A stretch of DNA of 64,000 bases from Paracoccus aminophilus JCM 7686. Its GTDB lineage: Bacteria > Pseudomonadota > Alphaproteobacteria > Rhodobacterales > Rhodobacteraceae. The notes beneath the pieces were generated by a model that was given only the letters and a program-made list of their open reading frames with translations, had not been told where the DNA came from and did no database searches. The position numbers and the translations under genes were made by a program. The stretch spans positions 3,537,501 to 3,601,500 of the forward strand of contig NC_022041.1 of the NCBI RefSeq assembly GCF_000444995.1. The letters are read 5' to 3'. This document shows, in pieces, positions 46,641 through 55,418 of this stretch (position 1 is its first letter; each line of letters begins with the position of its first letter).

Positions 46641-47126
46641 CTAGCGGCGCGAGCCGCCGCCGGCCCAGATCACCGGCAAGAGCATCAGGAAGGCCGCGAG
46701 AACCGCCGCCGCCGTGCGGATGTCGTTCAGAAGGATCCAATGCGGCTGGAAACTGGTCCACGCGCTCAGCCCCGCCGGAGAGGTCGGGGACAGATCCGCA
46801 ATCCCGCGATTGGCCGGAACATTGCCCCAGACCGTCGTCAGAAAAGCGCCGATCAGATAGATCAGGCTGGCGAGAAAGGTCCAGAACCAGCCCTTCGGGC
46901 GTAGGACGAAGCTGACGATCAGCCCGAGCACCGAAAAGGCCATCGCCCCCCAGAAGCCCACCGCGAAATAGGCATTGGTCACCGCCCCGTTGATCGATTG
47001 CATCGCCAACATGCCGCTGTCTTTCGGCATCAGGGCAAGGCCCGGCATCACCGCCGCGCTGAAGGCAAAGAAGAAACCGCCCATCAGCGCGAACCATAGC
47101 GCGCAGAGGAGAAAGAAGAACCGCAT
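46641..47126 (-). CDS. DUF1772 (anthrone-oxygenase-like) membrane protein
   Basis: Four-helix membrane protein of 161 residues. The family features are the FSAAVMPGLALMP turn after helix 1, the AMQSINGAVTNAYF segment and a WTSFQPHW stretch before the last helix. DUF1772 includes fungal anthrone oxygenases; bacterial members have no assigned reaction. The upstream 96 bases to sqdC contain no recognisable feature. Confidence 0.8.
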   Translation of the reverse strand: MRFFFLLCALWFALMGGFFFAFSAAVMPGLALMPKDSGMLAMQSINGAVTNAYFAVGFWGAMAFSVLGLIVSFVLRPKGWFWTFLASLIYLIGAFLTTVWGNVPANRGIADLSPTSPAGLSAWTSFQPHWILLNDIRTAAAVLAAFLMLLPVIWAGGGSRR

Positions 47127-47222
47127 GATCGAACTGCCCGGTTTATTTTTCGGCGAGTTTGGCGCGATTCCCGGGGAGGGACAATGAAAAGCCTGATAGG
47201 TCGGCGGGAATATGCCGGAGGA

Positions 47223-48053
47223 TCAGGCCGGACGGCTTTCGGCGATGATCTGCGGCAGATCCTCATGCAGCCGCAAAAGACCCTGCGGCTCCCAGCCAAG
47301 TGCATGCAGCCGGTCGCAGTGGGCGATGCGAAGCGGCGTCGGATCGGCGCGCATCGGCGGGCGGGCCGGGCTGCCGGTCAGCGCCGCAACGCCCGCCAGC
47401 AAATCGTGATGATCGAGCACAAGATCGCTGACGTTATAGCTGCCGCCCATCGCGGGATCGCCCAAGACCAGCAGCGCCGCTTCCGCCAGATCCGCGCCAT
47501 GCACCTCGGTCGCGACGCGCGATGGGGTGGGGCGCAGGTTCAGGAAATCTCCGATCAGCCCGGCCCATTTCTGCGGCTGGCCGGGGCCGAAAACCCCGGT
47601 CGGGCGCAGCGAAGCGGTGCGGAAATCAGGGCGCGCCATCGCGGCCAAAGCGGCCTCGGCGCGGGATTTGACCTCGCCGTAAAGGCTGGTCGGGTGCGGG
47701 GCCAGATCATCGGGCAGGGGGCTGCCCTCGGGGTGGCCGTCATGGACCGCGCGGGTCGAGAGGAACAGCACCCGCGCAAGCCCGGCCTCGCGCGCGGCCT
47801 CGAAGAGCGTGATCGAGCCGTCGAGATTGGCGCGGAGGAAAGCGCTCGGATCATCGCCCTCGCCGCCGCGATAACGCCCGGGCTCGTGCTGGAACGCGGC
47901 ATGGATCAGCGCATCATGGCCGCGCAGATCGGGCCTGTCGCCCAAATGCCAATCGGGACGGGCCAGCGCCGTGACCTGATGGCCCGCCGCTTCCGCAGCC
48001 TTGACGATCCAACGCCCGACGAGCCCGCTCGCCCCTGTGATCACAATCTTCAT
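47223..48053 (-). CDS. sqdC: SqdC-like NAD-dependent epimerase/reductase
   Basis: Extended short-chain dehydrogenase of 276 residues. The Rossmann signature is VITGASGLVGRWIV and the active-site tyrosine-lysine pair is in SLYGEVKSRAE. It is the last gene of an operon with sqdB and sqdD, starting 9 bases after sqdD. In Rhodobacter sphaeroides the operon order is sqdB-sqdD-sqdC and loss of SqdC disturbs late sulfolipid assembly. I assign it by position and fold; by sequence alone it would only be an SDR. Confidence 0.72.
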   Translation of the reverse strand: MKIVITGASGLVGRWIVKAAEAAGHQVTALARPDWHLGDRPDLRGHDALIHAAFQHEPGRYRGGEGDDPSAFLRANLDGSITLFEAAREAGLARVLFLSTRAVHDGHPEGSPLPDDLAPHPTSLYGEVKSRAEAALAAMARPDFRTASLRPTGVFGPGQPQKWAGLIGDFLNLRPTPSRVATEVHGADLAEAALLVLGDPAMGGSYNVSDLVLDHHDLLAGVAALTGSPARPPMRADPTPLRIAHCDRLHALGWEPQGLLRLHEDLPQIIAESRPA

Positions 48054-48062
48054 GCGGCGCTT

Positions 48063-48899
48063 TTACGCCAATCCCGGAGGCGGCGGAAGATCGGCGAGAT
48101 CCGGCACCGGCCCGTCGCTGGCGTGCGCGGCCCACAGGTCGATCAGCACGCGCAGCTGATCGGCTTTCGCATGGTCCTGCCACGGCTTTTCATATTGGAA
48201 ATGCAGCACGCGGATGTCGGTCCATTTCCACAGGCTCGGCAGGTTCAGCCAGACATATTGCAGCATATTGTCGAAAACCGGCAGGCCGTGCCAATTCGGG
48301 AAATAGCTCTCGAGAAAGCTCTGATCCGTGCGGCGCCAGAACTGCCCCGGCTGATCCAGCCGCGTCAGCATCGCCTGAAACGTCGCATCCGAGGGGCGCG
48401 CGGTGAAGACGCCCGAATTCAGCCGGTGGAAATCGGCAAGGCTCTCATAGACATTCGGCGCGGCGGAAAACTCGGGGTAGTCGAAAAGCCGGTCGATGTT
48501 TTGCAAGACCAGCGCATCGGCGTCGATGAAAACCACCCGCGCATAATCAAGCTGCCACAGCCGCAGCTTGGCGAAATTGTCCAAAGGCGTGTGAAAGGGC
48601 GGTTTCTCGCCCTTGGTGAACGGGGCCGCGCCATGCAAAGCGCGCTTGGCGTGAGACTCGTTGAACTCGTCCGAGGTCGGCAGAAGTTCGACCTGCACCA
48701 GCCGCGCGCCGAGCCCCGCCAAAGCACTCTGCGCCGCCGCATCCAGATCGGTGAACATCACCACCAGATCGGCGCTGGTCCCGCTCCGCTTAAGCGAACG
48801 CAGCAGCGCCATCGCGCCAAGCGCGTAATCGGCATTGGTCGCCAAAGTGACAAAGGCGCGGTCGGACCGCGCCTTGCCGTCAAAGGAAAGCCCGCTCAC
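48063..48899 (-). CDS. sqdD: SqdD-like GT8 glycosyltransferase
   Basis: Glycogenin-type GT8 transferase of 278 residues. The domain starts FVTLATNADYALGAMALLRSLKRSG, and the nucleotide-sugar D-x-D is in VFIDADALVLQNIDRLF. LDNFAKLRLWQL is a further GT8 feature. SqdD of Rhodobacter sphaeroides is a glycogenin-like protein thought to transfer sulfoquinovose from UDP-SQ. The ATG overlaps the sqdB stop by 4 bases. No membrane helix, as expected for a peripheral enzyme. Confidence 0.8.
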   Translation of the reverse strand: MSGLSFDGKARSDRAFVTLATNADYALGAMALLRSLKRSGTSADLVVMFTDLDAAAQSALAGLGARLVQVELLPTSDEFNESHAKRALHGAAPFTKGEKPPFHTPLDNFAKLRLWQLDYARVVFIDADALVLQNIDRLFDYPEFSAAPNVYESLADFHRLNSGVFTARPSDATFQAMLTRLDQPGQFWRRTDQSFLESYFPNWHGLPVFDNMLQYVWLNLPSLWKWTDIRVLHFQYEKPWQDHAKADQLRVLIDLWAAHASDGPVPDLADLPPPPGLA

Positions 48900-50113
48900 G
48901 AGACCGAACGCAGCCGCTTGCCCTCGGGGTCATGGTCAACCCGTTGCGCAAGATCCTTGGTCCAGGCCGAGACCGCCGGCACGCGCGAGCGGTCGATGCG
49001 ATGAGCATATTTGCGCGCGACTTCGACGACCTCGGTCAGCAACCCCTCGGCCAGCGTAATCGGCTTCAGGCCCAAAGCGAGGAACTGGTCATTCTTGACG
49101 ATCAGCTCATTCTCATCGGCCTCTTTGCGCGGGTTCGGCAGATAGGCGACCTTGGCGCCGGTCTGTTTCGCTACCAGCTCGGCCAGATCGCGGATGCGGT
49201 GGGTCTCGGTCATCTGGTTGAAGATCTTGACCCGCTCGCCCGCTGCGGGCGCGTCTTTCAGCGCAAGCTCGATGCAGCGCACCGAATCCTGCACATGGAT
49301 GAAGGCGCGGGTCTGGCCGCCGGTGCCGTGGACGGTCAGCGGATAGCCGATCGCCGCCTGGATCAGGAAACGGTTCAGCACGGTGCCATAATCGCCGTCA
49401 TAATCGAAGCGGTTGATCAGCTGTTCATGGCGGCGGGTCTGGTCGGTATGGGTGCCCCAGACAATGCCCTGATGCAGATCGGTGATCCGCAGCCCGTCGT
49501 TCTGGGCGTAGAACTGGAACAGGATCTGATCGAGCGATTTCGTCATGTGATAGACCGAGCCCGGCCGGGTCGGATAAAGCACCTGCTGGCCCTTCTTGCC
49601 GGTCGGTGTGTCGATCTCGATGTCGAGATAACCTTCCGGGATCGGCGCGCCCACGCTGGAATAGCCATAAACGCCCATGGTCCCCAGATGGACAAGATGC
49701 GCGTCAATGCCGGTTTCCACCAAGGCGGCCAACAGGTTATGCGTCGCATTGACGTTGTTGTTGACGGTATAGACCTTGTGGCGGTCGGTTTTCATCGAAT
49801 AGGGCGCGGCGCGCTGTTCGGCGAAATGCACCACCGCTTCGGGCTTGGTTTCCAAGAGCCAGCTTTTGAGCCGCTCATATTCGGTGGCAAGGTTGAGAAG
49901 ATGGAAATGGATGCGCTTTCCAGTGAGCTGATGCCAGATCCGGCAGCGCTCCTGAATGGAATCCATCGGGGTCAGGGACTGCACGCCGAGCTCGGTGTCG
50001 ATCCAGCGACGCGAGAGGTTGTCAACGATGTGGATCTCGTGACCAAGATCAGACAGGTGCAGCACCGTCGGCCACCCCACAAAACCGTCGCCGCCCAAAA
50101 TCGCTATGCGCAT
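48896..50113 (-). CDS. sqdB: UDP-sulfoquinovose synthase
   Basis: SDR enzyme of 405 residues that joins UDP-glucose and sulfite to make UDP-sulfoquinovose, the first committed step of sulfolipid synthesis. It matches plant SQD1 and bacterial SqdB along its length: IAILGGDGFVGWPTVLHLS, VDNLSRRWIDTELGVQSLTPM, HFAEQRAAPYSMKTDR, the LGTMGVYG loop with the catalytic Thr, the YHMTKSLDQ Tyr-Lys pair and GGQTRAFIHVQDSVRCIELAL. The ATG at 50113 gives the natural N-terminus. Divergent from an Rrf2 regulator across about 200 bases. Confidence 0.92.
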   Translation of the reverse strand: MRIAILGGDGFVGWPTVLHLSDLGHEIHIVDNLSRRWIDTELGVQSLTPMDSIQERCRIWHQLTGKRIHFHLLNLATEYERLKSWLLETKPEAVVHFAEQRAAPYSMKTDRHKVYTVNNNVNATHNLLAALVETGIDAHLVHLGTMGVYGYSSVGAPIPEGYLDIEIDTPTGKKGQQVLYPTRPGSVYHMTKSLDQILFQFYAQNDGLRITDLHQGIVWGTHTDQTRRHEQLINRFDYDGDYGTVLNRFLIQAAIGYPLTVHGTGGQTRAFIHVQDSVRCIELALKDAPAAGERVKIFNQMTETHRIRDLAELVAKQTGAKVAYLPNPRKEADENELIVKNDQFLALGLKPITLAEGLLTEVVEVARKYAHRIDRSRVPAVSAWTKDLAQRVDHDPEGKRLRSVS

Positions 50114-50315
50114 TCTTGCCTCCAGATACAGCACGGTATCAATGCGATCATAATGTGACAAAAGAATATAGAAGATACGAGAGTTCCAGCCTTTGGTCGG
50201 CGTTTTCCGCCCACAGACCTGTCACTCTGGCAAAAGCACAACTATATGAGATTTTATCGACAGCCTTAGACGTGAATTCATTGCAACGCTGTGGAGCGCT
50301 GGCTAAGCATCAATC

Positions 50316-50762
50316 ATGATCTCGCAAAAGACCAAATACGCCATCAAGGCCCTGACAGAACTGGCCGATGAAGCGGCCGCAGGCGGCCATGCCCTGACGA
50401 TCGAAGAGATCGCGCAGCGCTCTGGCGCGCCCAAACGCTTCCTCGAACATATCATGCTTGAGCTGCGCAACGCCGGTTATGTCGGCTCGCGCCGTGGCCG
50501 GGCTGGCGGTTATGTGCTGATCAAAAAGCCCGAAGACATCTCGATCGGCGAGCTTTTGCGTCAGGTCGACGGGCCGATTGCGCCTTTGCCCTGCCTGTCG
50601 CGGCGGTCCTACCAGCGTTGCGAGGATTGCACTGACGAAGCCTCCTGCCGGTTGCGTAAAATGTTCGGGCAGGTTTTCTGGTCCTATCTGTTGTTGATTG
50701 AATCCCTCACTCTGGCCGATCTGGTTGCCGAGGGCGGTTTGCCCGAGGTCGCCAACGGTTGA
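50316..50762 (+). CDS. Rrf2 family regulator with cysteine cluster
   Basis: DNA-binding regulator of 148 residues. The winged helix (residues about 1-70) has the family features MISQKTKYAIKALTELA and IAQRSGAPKRFLEHIMLELRNAGYV. A cluster Cys93, Cys102, Cys105, Cys111 (CLSRRSYQRCEDC then ASC) could bind an iron-sulfur cluster or sense thiol redox. It resembles the Rrf2 branch linked to sulfur or cysteine metabolism more than IscR. Divergent from sqdB across 202 bases, and followed after 63 bases by aroE. Confidence 0.88.
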   Translation: MISQKTKYAIKALTELADEAAAGGHALTIEEIAQRSGAPKRFLEHIMLELRNAGYVGSRRGRAGGYVLIKKPEDISIGELLRQVDGPIAPLPCLSRRSYQRCEDCTDEASCRLRKMFGQVFWSYLLLIESLTLADLVAEGGLPEVANG

Positions 50763-50825
50763 CCCGTCGCCCTCTTGGGCGGTGTCCGATTCCCTTCTGC
50801 TGAACGAATAGCTGCCCCGGCTGCC

Positions 50826-51677
50826 ATGTCTGAGAACGAACATAACGAACCGACCAACGTGCCTCTTGCCGGCGTGATCGGCTGGCCGATTGCGCATTCG
50901 CGCTCGCCGCGCCTGCATGGGCATTGGCTGCAGCGCTATGGCCTCAAGGGCCATTACGTCCCGCTGCCGGTCCGCCCCGAGCATCTCGCCGAAGTCCTGC
51001 GCACCCTGCCGCGCGCGGGCTTTGTCGGCGTCAACGTCACCATTCCCCATAAGGAAGCCGTGCTGGCCTTGGCCGATGTGGTCACGGACCGCGCCGCGCT
51101 GATCGGGGCGGCGAATACGCTGATCTTCCGCCCGGATGGCAAGATCCACGCCGACAATACCGACGGTTACGGCTTCATCGCCAACCTGCGCCAAAGCGCG
51201 CCGGACTGGATCCCGGAATTCGGCCCCGCCGCCATTCTGGGCGCGGGCGGTGCGGCGCGCGCCGTTGTGGCCTCGCTCCTCGATGCGGGCGTGCCCGAGG
51301 TGCGGCTGGCCAATCGCACCCGTCTGCGTGCCGAACAGATCCGCAGCGAATTCGGCGCGCGCGTCGTCGTTTATGACTGGGGGCAGGCGGGCAATATGCT
51401 GGAAGGCGTCGCCACCGCGGTCAATGCGACCTCGCTTGGCATGGAGGGCGCGGGCTCGCTGCGCGTGCCGCTGGATGCGCTGCCGCCCGAGGCGCTCGCG
51501 ACCGATCTGGTCTATACGCCGCTCGACACGCCCTTCCTGATCGACGCGCGCGCGCGCGGCTGCCAGACCGTCGATGGTCTGGGCATGTTGCTGCACCAAG
51601 CCGCGCCGGGCTTTGAGCGCTGGTTCGGCCGCAAACCCGAGGTCGATGACGAGCTGCGCCGGGCCGTTCTGGCATGA
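50826..51677 (+). CDS. aroE: Shikimate dehydrogenase
   Basis: NADPH-dependent reduction of 3-dehydroshikimate, 283 residues. The substrate site is GVIGWPIAHSRSPRLHGHWL, with NVTIPHKEAVL (catalytic Lys) and GAANTLIFRPDGKIHADNTDG. The nucleotide loop is ILGAGGAARAVV. The ATG at 50826 gives the best N-terminus; an earlier GTG at 50775 adds an unrelated stretch. Its stop overlaps the coaE ATG by 4 bases, starting an aroE-coaE-dnaQ operon. Confidence 0.96.
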   Translation: MSENEHNEPTNVPLAGVIGWPIAHSRSPRLHGHWLQRYGLKGHYVPLPVRPEHLAEVLRTLPRAGFVGVNVTIPHKEAVLALADVVTDRAALIGAANTLIFRPDGKIHADNTDGYGFIANLRQSAPDWIPEFGPAAILGAGGAARAVVASLLDAGVPEVRLANRTRLRAEQIRSEFGARVVVYDWGQAGNMLEGVATAVNATSLGMEGAGSLRVPLDALPPEALATDLVYTPLDTPFLIDARARGCQTVDGLGMLLHQAAPGFERWFGRKPEVDDELRRAVLA

Positions 51678-52273
51678 GTTTCCGGCTGGGGCTCACCGGG
51701 TCCATCGGCATGGGAAAATCGACGGCCTCTGGCATCTTCCGCGAGCTGGGCCATCCTGTCTGGGATGCGGATGCGGCGGTCCATCAGCTTTACGCCCCCG
51801 GCGGCGCGGCGGTTGACCCGGTGGCAAAGGCCTTTCCGACCGCCCTCGACGCGGCAGGCGGCATCGACCGCGCCGCGCTGAAGGCCGAGCTGGCGAAGGA
51901 CGCAAACGCGCTCCAGCGGCTCGAGGCGATCGTGCATCCGCTGGTCTGGGCCGACCGCGCCGGTTTCATCGCGGCCCATGCCGACGCGCCGCTGGTGGTG
52001 CTGGACATCCCGCTCCTTTACGAAGGCGGGGCCGAGGCGCAGATGGACGGGGTCGCGGTCGTTTCCGCCCCGGCCGAGATCCAACGCGCCCGGGTGCTCG
52101 CCCGTCCCGGCATGACCGAGGCCCAATTTGACTTCATCCTCTCGCGCCAGATGCCCGATGCCGAAAAGCGGACGCGGGCCGATTGGATCATCCCCTCGCT
52201 GAGCCTAGAGACCGCCCGGACGGCGATCATGGACATCTGCGCCGAGATCATGGCAAAACGCTCTCATGCGTGA
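51674..52273 (+). CDS. coaE: Dephospho-CoA kinase
   Basis: Last step of coenzyme A synthesis, 199 residues. The P-loop is GSIGMGKST (residues about 8-16), followed by the substrate helix WDADAAVHQLYAPGG and the lid region LSRQMPDAEKRTRADWII, all typical. ATGA overlap with aroE upstream and an 8-base overlap with dnaQ downstream show translational coupling across the operon. Confidence 0.96.
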   Translation: MSFRLGLTGSIGMGKSTASGIFRELGHPVWDADAAVHQLYAPGGAAVDPVAKAFPTALDAAGGIDRAALKAELAKDANALQRLEAIVHPLVWADRAGFIAAHADAPLVVLDIPLLYEGGAEAQMDGVAVVSAPAEIQRARVLARPGMTEAQFDFILSRQMPDAEKRTRADWIIPSLSLETARTAIMDICAEIMAKRSHA

Positions 52274-52988
52274 AATCGTTCTCGATACCGAAACCACAGG
52301 CTTCGACCCCGACACCGGCGACCGGATCGTCGAAATCGGCGCGCTCGAGCTGATGAATCTTCTGCCCACCGGGCGGACCTTTCATGTCTATATCAACCCG
52401 GAACGGTCGATGCCGAAGGAGGCCTTCGACGTCCACGGGCTGGGCGACGACTTCCTGAAGGACAAACCGAAATTCGCCGAAGTGGCGCAAGGCTTTGTCG
52501 ATTTCATCGGCGAGGACGGTCAGCTGGTGATCCATAACGCCAGCTTCGACATGAAATTCCTGAACTGGGAGCTGAAAAAGGCGGGCTATCCCGGCCTGCC
52601 GAACAGCCGCGCCACCGACAGCCTTGCGATTGCGCGGCAGAAGTTTCCCGGCGCGCAATGCTCGCTGGATGCGTTGTGCCGGCGCTATCAGATCGACAAC
52701 TCGAACCGGACTTTGCATGGCGCGCTGCTCGACAGCGAGCTTCTGGCCGAGGTCTATCTGGCGCTGAAAGGTGGCCGCCAGCCCGGTCTGGTGCTGGAGG
52801 ACACCAGCCTGCCTTTGGCCGCGCGCGATGCTTTGGGCCAATCCGCGACGCCGCGCGCCCCGCGCCCGCGCGCGCTTGCCCCGCGCCTGACCTCTGACGA
52901 GGCCGAGGCCCATGCCGCTTTCGTGGCAAAGCTCGGCGACAAGGCGGTCTGGCTGCGCTACAGCGCCAGCGCCGAAACCAAGGGCTGA
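52266..52988 (+). CDS. dnaQ: DNA polymerase III epsilon subunit
   Basis: Proofreading 3'-5' exonuclease of the replicative polymerase, 240 residues. The Exo motifs are visible: REIVLDTETTGFDP (Exo I), LVIHNASFDMKFLNWEL (Exo II) and HGALLDSELLAEVYL (Exo III, DEDDh type with its His). The C-terminal 60 residues are Ala/Pro/Arg-rich and would reach the alpha subunit. It is third in the aroE-coaE-dnaQ operon and is followed after 4 bases by the YihY gene. Confidence 0.96.
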   Translation: MREIVLDTETTGFDPDTGDRIVEIGALELMNLLPTGRTFHVYINPERSMPKEAFDVHGLGDDFLKDKPKFAEVAQGFVDFIGEDGQLVIHNASFDMKFLNWELKKAGYPGLPNSRATDSLAIARQKFPGAQCSLDALCRRYQIDNSNRTLHGALLDSELLAEVYLALKGGRQPGLVLEDTSLPLAARDALGQSATPRAPRPRALAPRLTSDEAEAHAAFVAKLGDKAVWLRYSASAETKG

Positions 52989-52992
52989 CCGG

Positions 52993-53865
52993 ATGCTCGG
53001 CCTGCGCGACCTGTGGTCCTTCATCAACGCGATTTTCGAGCGGATGGACAAGATCCACATGGGGCTGATCGCGGCGGGTGTGGCCTTCTACGCGATGTTT
53101 GCGGTCTTCCCCGGCCTGACGGCGATCTTTTCGCTCTGGGGCCTGTGGTACGACCCGCAGATGATCGAGCAATATACCCATCTGGCCGATGAATTCATCC
53201 CGGCCGGGGCGGCAGGGATCCTGCACGATCAGGTCGAGGTGCTGATCAATGCCGGTCCCACCCAGCTTGGCTGGACCACGGCGATTTCCTTCGGCATCGC
53301 GACCATCGCCGCCCGCGCCGGGGTCGAGGCTTTGGTGCGCGGGTTGAACGCGGCCTACGGCGTGCGCTCGCATTCCACGATCTTCAGCTTCATCCTCGCC
53401 TATATCCTGACGCTGGCTCTGGTCGGCGTGGTGCTGCTGGGGCTGGCGACCATCGTTATCGGGCCGCTGGCGATCAACTTTCTGACGATCGGGCCGCTGC
53501 AAAGCTGGCTCAATTCGACCGTGCCCTTCGCGGCCATGTTCCTGATCGTCCTTTTCGCGATCGGCATCCTCTACCGCTACGGGCCGAACACGCGGCCGCG
53601 CACGCCGATCTTCACCTGGGGCGCGCTGATCGCCGCGCTGGTCTGGGCGGCAGCCTCCTATGGCTTTTCGGCCTATCTCGCGAGCTTCAACAGCTACAAC
53701 CGCATCTATGGCTCGATCGGGGCGGTCGTGGCGCTTCTGATGTGGTTCTGGCTCGGCGGCTGGTCGGTGATGCTGGGCGCGATCATCAACGTCGAGATGG
53801 GACGGCGCCGCCGCGTCACCCGCATCAAGGGCGCGCGCAGCCAGCGCAAAGCCGAGGAGGGCTAG
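52993..53865 (+). CDS. YihY/BrkB family membrane protein
   Basis: Inner-membrane protein of 290 residues with about six helices. Family features: IAAGVAFYAMFAVFPGLTAI at helix 1, RAGVEALVRGLNAAYGV in the middle, and a final YNRIYGSIGAVVALLMWFWLGGWSVMLGAIINVEM. The BrkB name comes from a Bordetella serum-resistance gene; the family was once mislabelled RNase BN and its function is unknown. Start at 52993, the ATG 4 bases after the dnaQ stop. Confidence 0.92.
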   Translation: MLGLRDLWSFINAIFERMDKIHMGLIAAGVAFYAMFAVFPGLTAIFSLWGLWYDPQMIEQYTHLADEFIPAGAAGILHDQVEVLINAGPTQLGWTTAISFGIATIAARAGVEALVRGLNAAYGVRSHSTIFSFILAYILTLALVGVVLLGLATIVIGPLAINFLTIGPLQSWLNSTVPFAAMFLIVLFAIGILYRYGPNTRPRTPIFTWGALIAALVWAAASYGFSAYLASFNSYNRIYGSIGAVVALLMWFWLGGWSVMLGAIINVEMGRRRRVTRIKGARSQRKAEEG

Positions 53866-53871
53866 GCCCTC

Positions 53872-54078
53872 TCAGGCCGCCCGGTTGCGCTTGGCATAGA
53901 TCTTTTGCCAGCCTGCGACGGTCGCCTCATCGAGAAAAAGCAGCCCCGCAACATCTTCCGCCGGCAGCCCGTCGGCGAGCAGCAAAAGCGCATTGGCCAT
54001 CCGCGTCTGAAGCACCTCGGGGGACTTCACTTGCAGAGATTTCATCAGCATGTCGCGGTCTTTTTCGGAGAGTTCCAT
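53872..54078 (-). CDS. Small helix-turn-helix protein
   Basis: A 68-residue protein. Residues about 27-64 look like a homeodomain-like helix-turn-helix (LLLLADGLPAEDVAGLLFLDEATVAGWQKIYAKR), the pattern found at the N-terminus of IS630/Tc1-type transposases and in small HTH proteins. No transposase remnant or terminal repeats flank it, so I read it as a stand-alone gene rather than a broken IS. It converges on the YihY gene with 6 bases between stops. Function unknown. Confidence 0.65.
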   Translation of the reverse strand: MELSEKDRDMLMKSLQVKSPEVLQTRMANALLLLADGLPAEDVAGLLFLDEATVAGWQKIYAKRNRAA

Positions 54079-54188
54079 GTCAGTCTTGGGTCTTGCAGGT
54101 TGATCGGAGAGGCGCGTTTTTCACAGAAGACGCGGGGTTGCAATGGCCCTGAAACCCCGAGCGGTAAAATATAAATCTGCGGCCTGCC

Positions 54189-54212
54189 CCGAAGGCGAGA
54201 CTTCGCCTTCGG
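54189..54212 (-). terminator. Hairpin after second RTX gene
   Basis: Perfect 10-bp stem CCGAAGGCGA / TCGCCTTCGG with a 4-base loop, 19 bases beyond the RTX stop on the minus strand. No T tract on either side. Confidence 0.6.
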
Positions 54213-54230
54213 TCCGATCCAATGCGACGG

Positions 54231-55370
54231 TCAGAGAATGAAATCGCTTGCCGTCAGGGATTTCACCCCGGTCAGCTCGATCGCGAAATCTGCCCTCCCG
54301 TCGCCGTTCACATCGCCATAGACAATCAGATTACGGCCAGAGGTTTCGGTGCGCAGCTCTCCGGCGCGGCCATGGAAACCGTCGCTGCCGATGAAGGAAA
54401 ACGCCTGATCCCCCGCGCGCAAAAGGTTCGCGTCGATCTGCGAAAGGTCGATCTTGTCCTGACTCTGCACGAAATCCCCGCTCACATCGCGCCCGGCTTT
54501 CTGCACGGTCGAATCGGAAAGCGCAGTGAAGACGAAGTGATCAGCCCCCGCACCGCCGAAGAGCAGATCCTTTCCGCGCCCACCGATCAGCGTGTCCGCT
54601 CCCGCGTCGCCATAAAGCGTGTCATGGCCGGGCCCTCCCTTCAAAAGGTCGTTCCCCGCTCCGCCGCGCAGCAGATCGTTTCCGCTGCCGCCATCGAGCG
54701 AGTCATGTCCGAGCCCGCCCGAGAGCGTGTCATGCCCGAGATCTCCGAACAAAGCATCCGCGCCCGTGCCGCCGTTCAGCTTGTCGTTGCCCTCACCGCC
54801 ACTCAGCGTGTCGCTGCCCGCGCCGCCGAAGAGAAAATCATTCCCGCGGCCCCCTTGGGCAGAATCATGGCCGCCCTCGCCGACAAGCGTGTCATTGCCG
54901 GCAGCTCCATCAAGCGTGTCCTGCCCTGCGCCGCCGTTGACGTAATCGTCTCCGCCATCTCCACGAAGCCAGTCGTTCCCGCCCTGACCATAAAGGCGGT
55001 CGTTGCCCTCACCGCCCGTTGCGTAGTCATCCAGATCCGGCTGCGCCGATGGCGCGCCAGAGCTGGGGCTGCCGCAATAGATCACATCATCTCCGGCTCC
55101 GCCGAACAGATTGTTTCCAATGCTGTTTCCATAGATGGTGTCGTTCCCGGCTCCGCCATCGATATGGTCGCCTTGCTGGTAGCGCGGCAGGGTTTGATAG
55201 CGTGGATCGTCGCGGGTCAGGTTCCAGGAATTGACGATGATCAGGTCATTGCCGTCGCGACCATAGATGAACCGATGGGGACGAAGGGGATCGTAGAGTG
55301 TCTCGATCCGATCATCATCGAGCGTGCCGTAAAGATAGTCGCCTTCGGGATAAACAGTCAGGTTGGCCAT
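54231..55370 (-). CDS. RTX calcium-binding repeat protein
   Basis: A 379-residue protein made almost wholly of about 20 GGxGxDxLx nonapeptides (residues about 70-285), preceded by a short N-terminal region (LTVYPEGDYLYGTLDDDRIETLY) and followed by a serralysin-like C-terminal domain (GGAGADHFVFTALSDS) that would carry the type I secretion signal. No enzyme domain is visible. Start at the ATG 55370. The upstream region holds three palindromes. No type I transporter gene is present in the window. Confidence 0.83.
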   Translation of the reverse strand: MANLTVYPEGDYLYGTLDDDRIETLYDPLRPHRFIYGRDGNDLIIVNSWNLTRDDPRYQTLPRYQQGDHIDGGAGNDTIYGNSIGNNLFGGAGDDVIYCGSPSSGAPSAQPDLDDYATGGEGNDRLYGQGGNDWLRGDGGDDYVNGGAGQDTLDGAAGNDTLVGEGGHDSAQGGRGNDFLFGGAGSDTLSGGEGNDKLNGGTGADALFGDLGHDTLSGGLGHDSLDGGSGNDLLRGGAGNDLLKGGPGHDTLYGDAGADTLIGGRGKDLLFGGAGADHFVFTALSDSTVQKAGRDVSGDFVQSQDKIDLSQIDANLLRAGDQAFSFIGSDGFHGRAGELRTETSGRNLIVYGDVNGDGRADFAIELTGVKSLTASDFIL

Positions 55371-55418
55371 TTGACGCAATCACTCGCTGAATAGGACAAT
55401 CTGAATGATCCTACCCGC

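Noticed and set aside
53872..54230. Possible insertion-sequence remnant around the small HTH gene
   Set aside because: No terminal inverted repeats, target duplication or catalytic-domain remnant are visible; the only hairpin fits an RTX gene terminator.
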